This document shows positions 6,760-7,215 of a DNA stretch of 7,215 bases, piece by piece. A model generated the notes under the pieces. That model ran no database searches and had not been told where the DNA came from. It saw nothing but the letters and a program-made list of their open reading frames with translations. Position 1 is the first letter of the stretch. Every line of letters starts with the position of its first letter. The stretch covers positions 1-7,215 of the forward strand of contig WRIO01000052.1 in assembly GCA_009782695.1 (NCBI GenBank), read 5' to 3'. Both the position numbers and the translations under genes were made by a program. The stretch comes from Candidatus Cloacimonadota bacterium (lineage in GTDB: Bacteria; Cloacimonadota; Cloacimonadia; Cloacimonadales; WRIO01).

Positions 6760-6808
6760 ATGTGTAGATAGAAAAGTCCAGAAAACAAAATCCAGAAGAA
6801 GATATTTT

Positions 6809-6816
6809 AAGGAGGG
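6809..6816 (+). promoter_or_regulatory. Strong orphan Shine-Dalgarno
   Basis: AAGGAGGG is a near-perfect anti-16S match. The only start close enough is TTG at 6820-6822, with 3 nt between. No ATG or GTG is at a suitable distance, so either the 20-codon ORF is translated or the match is accidental. Confidence 0.35.
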
Positions 6817-6819
6817 AAA

Positions 6820-6882
6820 TTGTCGATTTCTATTTTTAAAGCTAAAAGCCGAAGGAGTGTCCTTCAGCAGGACACTTTCTAG
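6820..6882 (+). CDS. Possible 20-codon leader-type ORF
   Basis: It starts TTG, stops TAG and encodes a short basic peptide (MSISIFKAKSRRSVL...). It is preceded by a strong Shine-Dalgarno (spacing 3 nt, on the short side) and by a TATAAT box 61 nt upstream. Its second half overlaps the two mutually exclusive small hairpins at 6851-6876, a layout like a leader peptide with an attenuator. Against this, no plus-strand gene follows: the next gene, the histidine kinase, is on the opposite strand. The peptide is too short to show a family. Low confidence. Confidence 0.2.
   Translation: MSISIFKAKSRRSVLQQDTF
6851..6876. terminator. Small hairpin cluster, possible 3' terminator of the histidine kinase gene
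   Basis: AGTGTCC (6856-6862) pairs with GGACACT (6870-6876) around a 7-nt loop. Alternatively GAAGG (6851-6855) pairs with CCTTC (6861-6865); the two share bases and cannot coexist. On the minus strand the cluster lies 44 nt past the kinase stop and is followed by CCTTCGGCTTTT, a weak U-tract. On the plus strand CTTTTT follows about 10 nt later (6887-6892). Termination in either direction is plausible but weak. Confidence 0.4.
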
Positions 6883-6920
6883 GCACCTTTTTGCACAGAG
6901 ATGGCAGAAGGCAAGGGCTA

Positions 6921-7215
6921 TCAATTTCGTGGGAGTATTATTTCTATGGTGGTTCCTTCTCCCACTGTGCTGTTTTGGACATAAATTTTGCCGTGATGAT
7001 ACTCTTCTATGATCCTTTTCGTTAGTGATAATCCTAGTCCCCAGCCTCTTGCTTTTACAGTGACACCCGGTTCGAATATTTTTTTATACATAGATTTTGA
7101 GATACCCACTCCTTGATCAGTGACTTGGATATGAAATTTATTCCCGCTTACAAAGGAAGTAATGGTGATAGTCCCGGTTTTATTTTTCATAGCATCTATA
7201 CAGTTTTTTAGCAGG
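6921..7215 (-). CDS. Sensor histidine kinase, C-terminal HATPase_c part (5'-partial)
   Basis: The frame is open to the right edge, so the ATG at 7190 is internal and the sensory and dimerization parts are off the window. Reading from the edge, 'LLKNCIDAMKNKTG' is the N box with the Mg-ATP Asn. Counting the internal ATG as residue 1, the G1 box is 'DQGVGI' (25-30), the F box 'FEPG' (39-42) and the G2 box 'GWGLGL' (49-54), followed by 'RIIEEYHHGKI'. The end 'GEGTTIEIILPRN' is a normal domain close with no fused receiver. Boxes are intact, so the ATP-binding part should be functional. The Cys after the N-box Asn, where Ala is usual, is a mild oddity. The partner regulator, signal and site of autophosphorylation cannot be seen here. 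Confidence 0.9.
   Translation of the reverse strand, partial: LLKNCIDAMKNKTGTITITSFVSGNKFHIQVTDQGVGISKSMYKKIFEPGVTVKARGWGLGLSLTKRIIEEYHHGKIYVQNSTVGEGTTIEIILPRN

Larger units (their letters stand above)
6415..6920. other. 506-bp intergenic stretch without a convincing protein gene
   Basis: Between the M28 start and the histidine kinase stop. The left part (6430-6680) is very A/T-rich with long A and T runs and a TATAAT at 6556-6561 (+). The right part holds the 23-bp hairpin, a second TATAAT, the strong Shine-Dalgarno with a 20-codon ORF, and paired small hairpins, each listed separately. A 17-codon plus-strand ORF at 6584-6637 has no ribosome site and is not supported. Promoters of the M28 operon must lie here. 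Confidence 0.6.

Overview
The window is low-GC bacterial DNA with one GC-richer repeat block. It most likely comes from the FCB (Bacteroidetes/Chlorobi-like) group or a related candidate phylum. The clues are a DUF4175-type membrane-anchored coiled-coil protein, a histidine kinase C-terminus of the 'RGWGLGL...RIIEEYHHGKI' style, a SIMPL (DUF541) protein and a SPOR-domain lipoprotein. The sequence alone does not fix a genus.

Layout. Positions 3-2852 (+) hold a DUF4175-like gene that is open to the left edge, so its 5' end is missing. A 103-codon gene of unknown function (2864-3175, +) follows 11 nt later. Positions 3170-3596 form a non-coding repeat block: a 22-bp perfect palindrome, three 76-77 bp tandem units plus a fragment, a short linker, and a second half-palindrome. 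The outer ends of the block are perfect inverted copies of each other, and each end supplies the CCG-TAG proline-stop that terminates the gene converging on it.

On the minus strand, 6414 down to 3591, lies a probable four-gene operon: M28 metallopeptidase, SPOR lipoprotein, SIMPL protein, and a small DUF4911-like protein. The last three share one reading frame, separated only by stops and short gaps. Peptidase apart, the products look like cell-envelope or housekeeping proteins; how they cooperate is not evident.

Positions 6415-6920 are a 506-bp stretch without a convincing gene. It holds A/T-rich DNA, a 23-bp perfect hairpin, a TATAAT box, a strong Shine-Dalgarno sequence followed by a 20-codon ORF, and a pair of mutually exclusive small hairpins. 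The C-terminal ATP-binding part of a histidine kinase (6921 to the right edge, minus) closes the window.

The least ordinary parts are the repeat block that captures the stop codons of two converging genes, and the structured 6686-6882 region. No known defence system, CRISPR array, transposase, tRNA or rRNA was seen.
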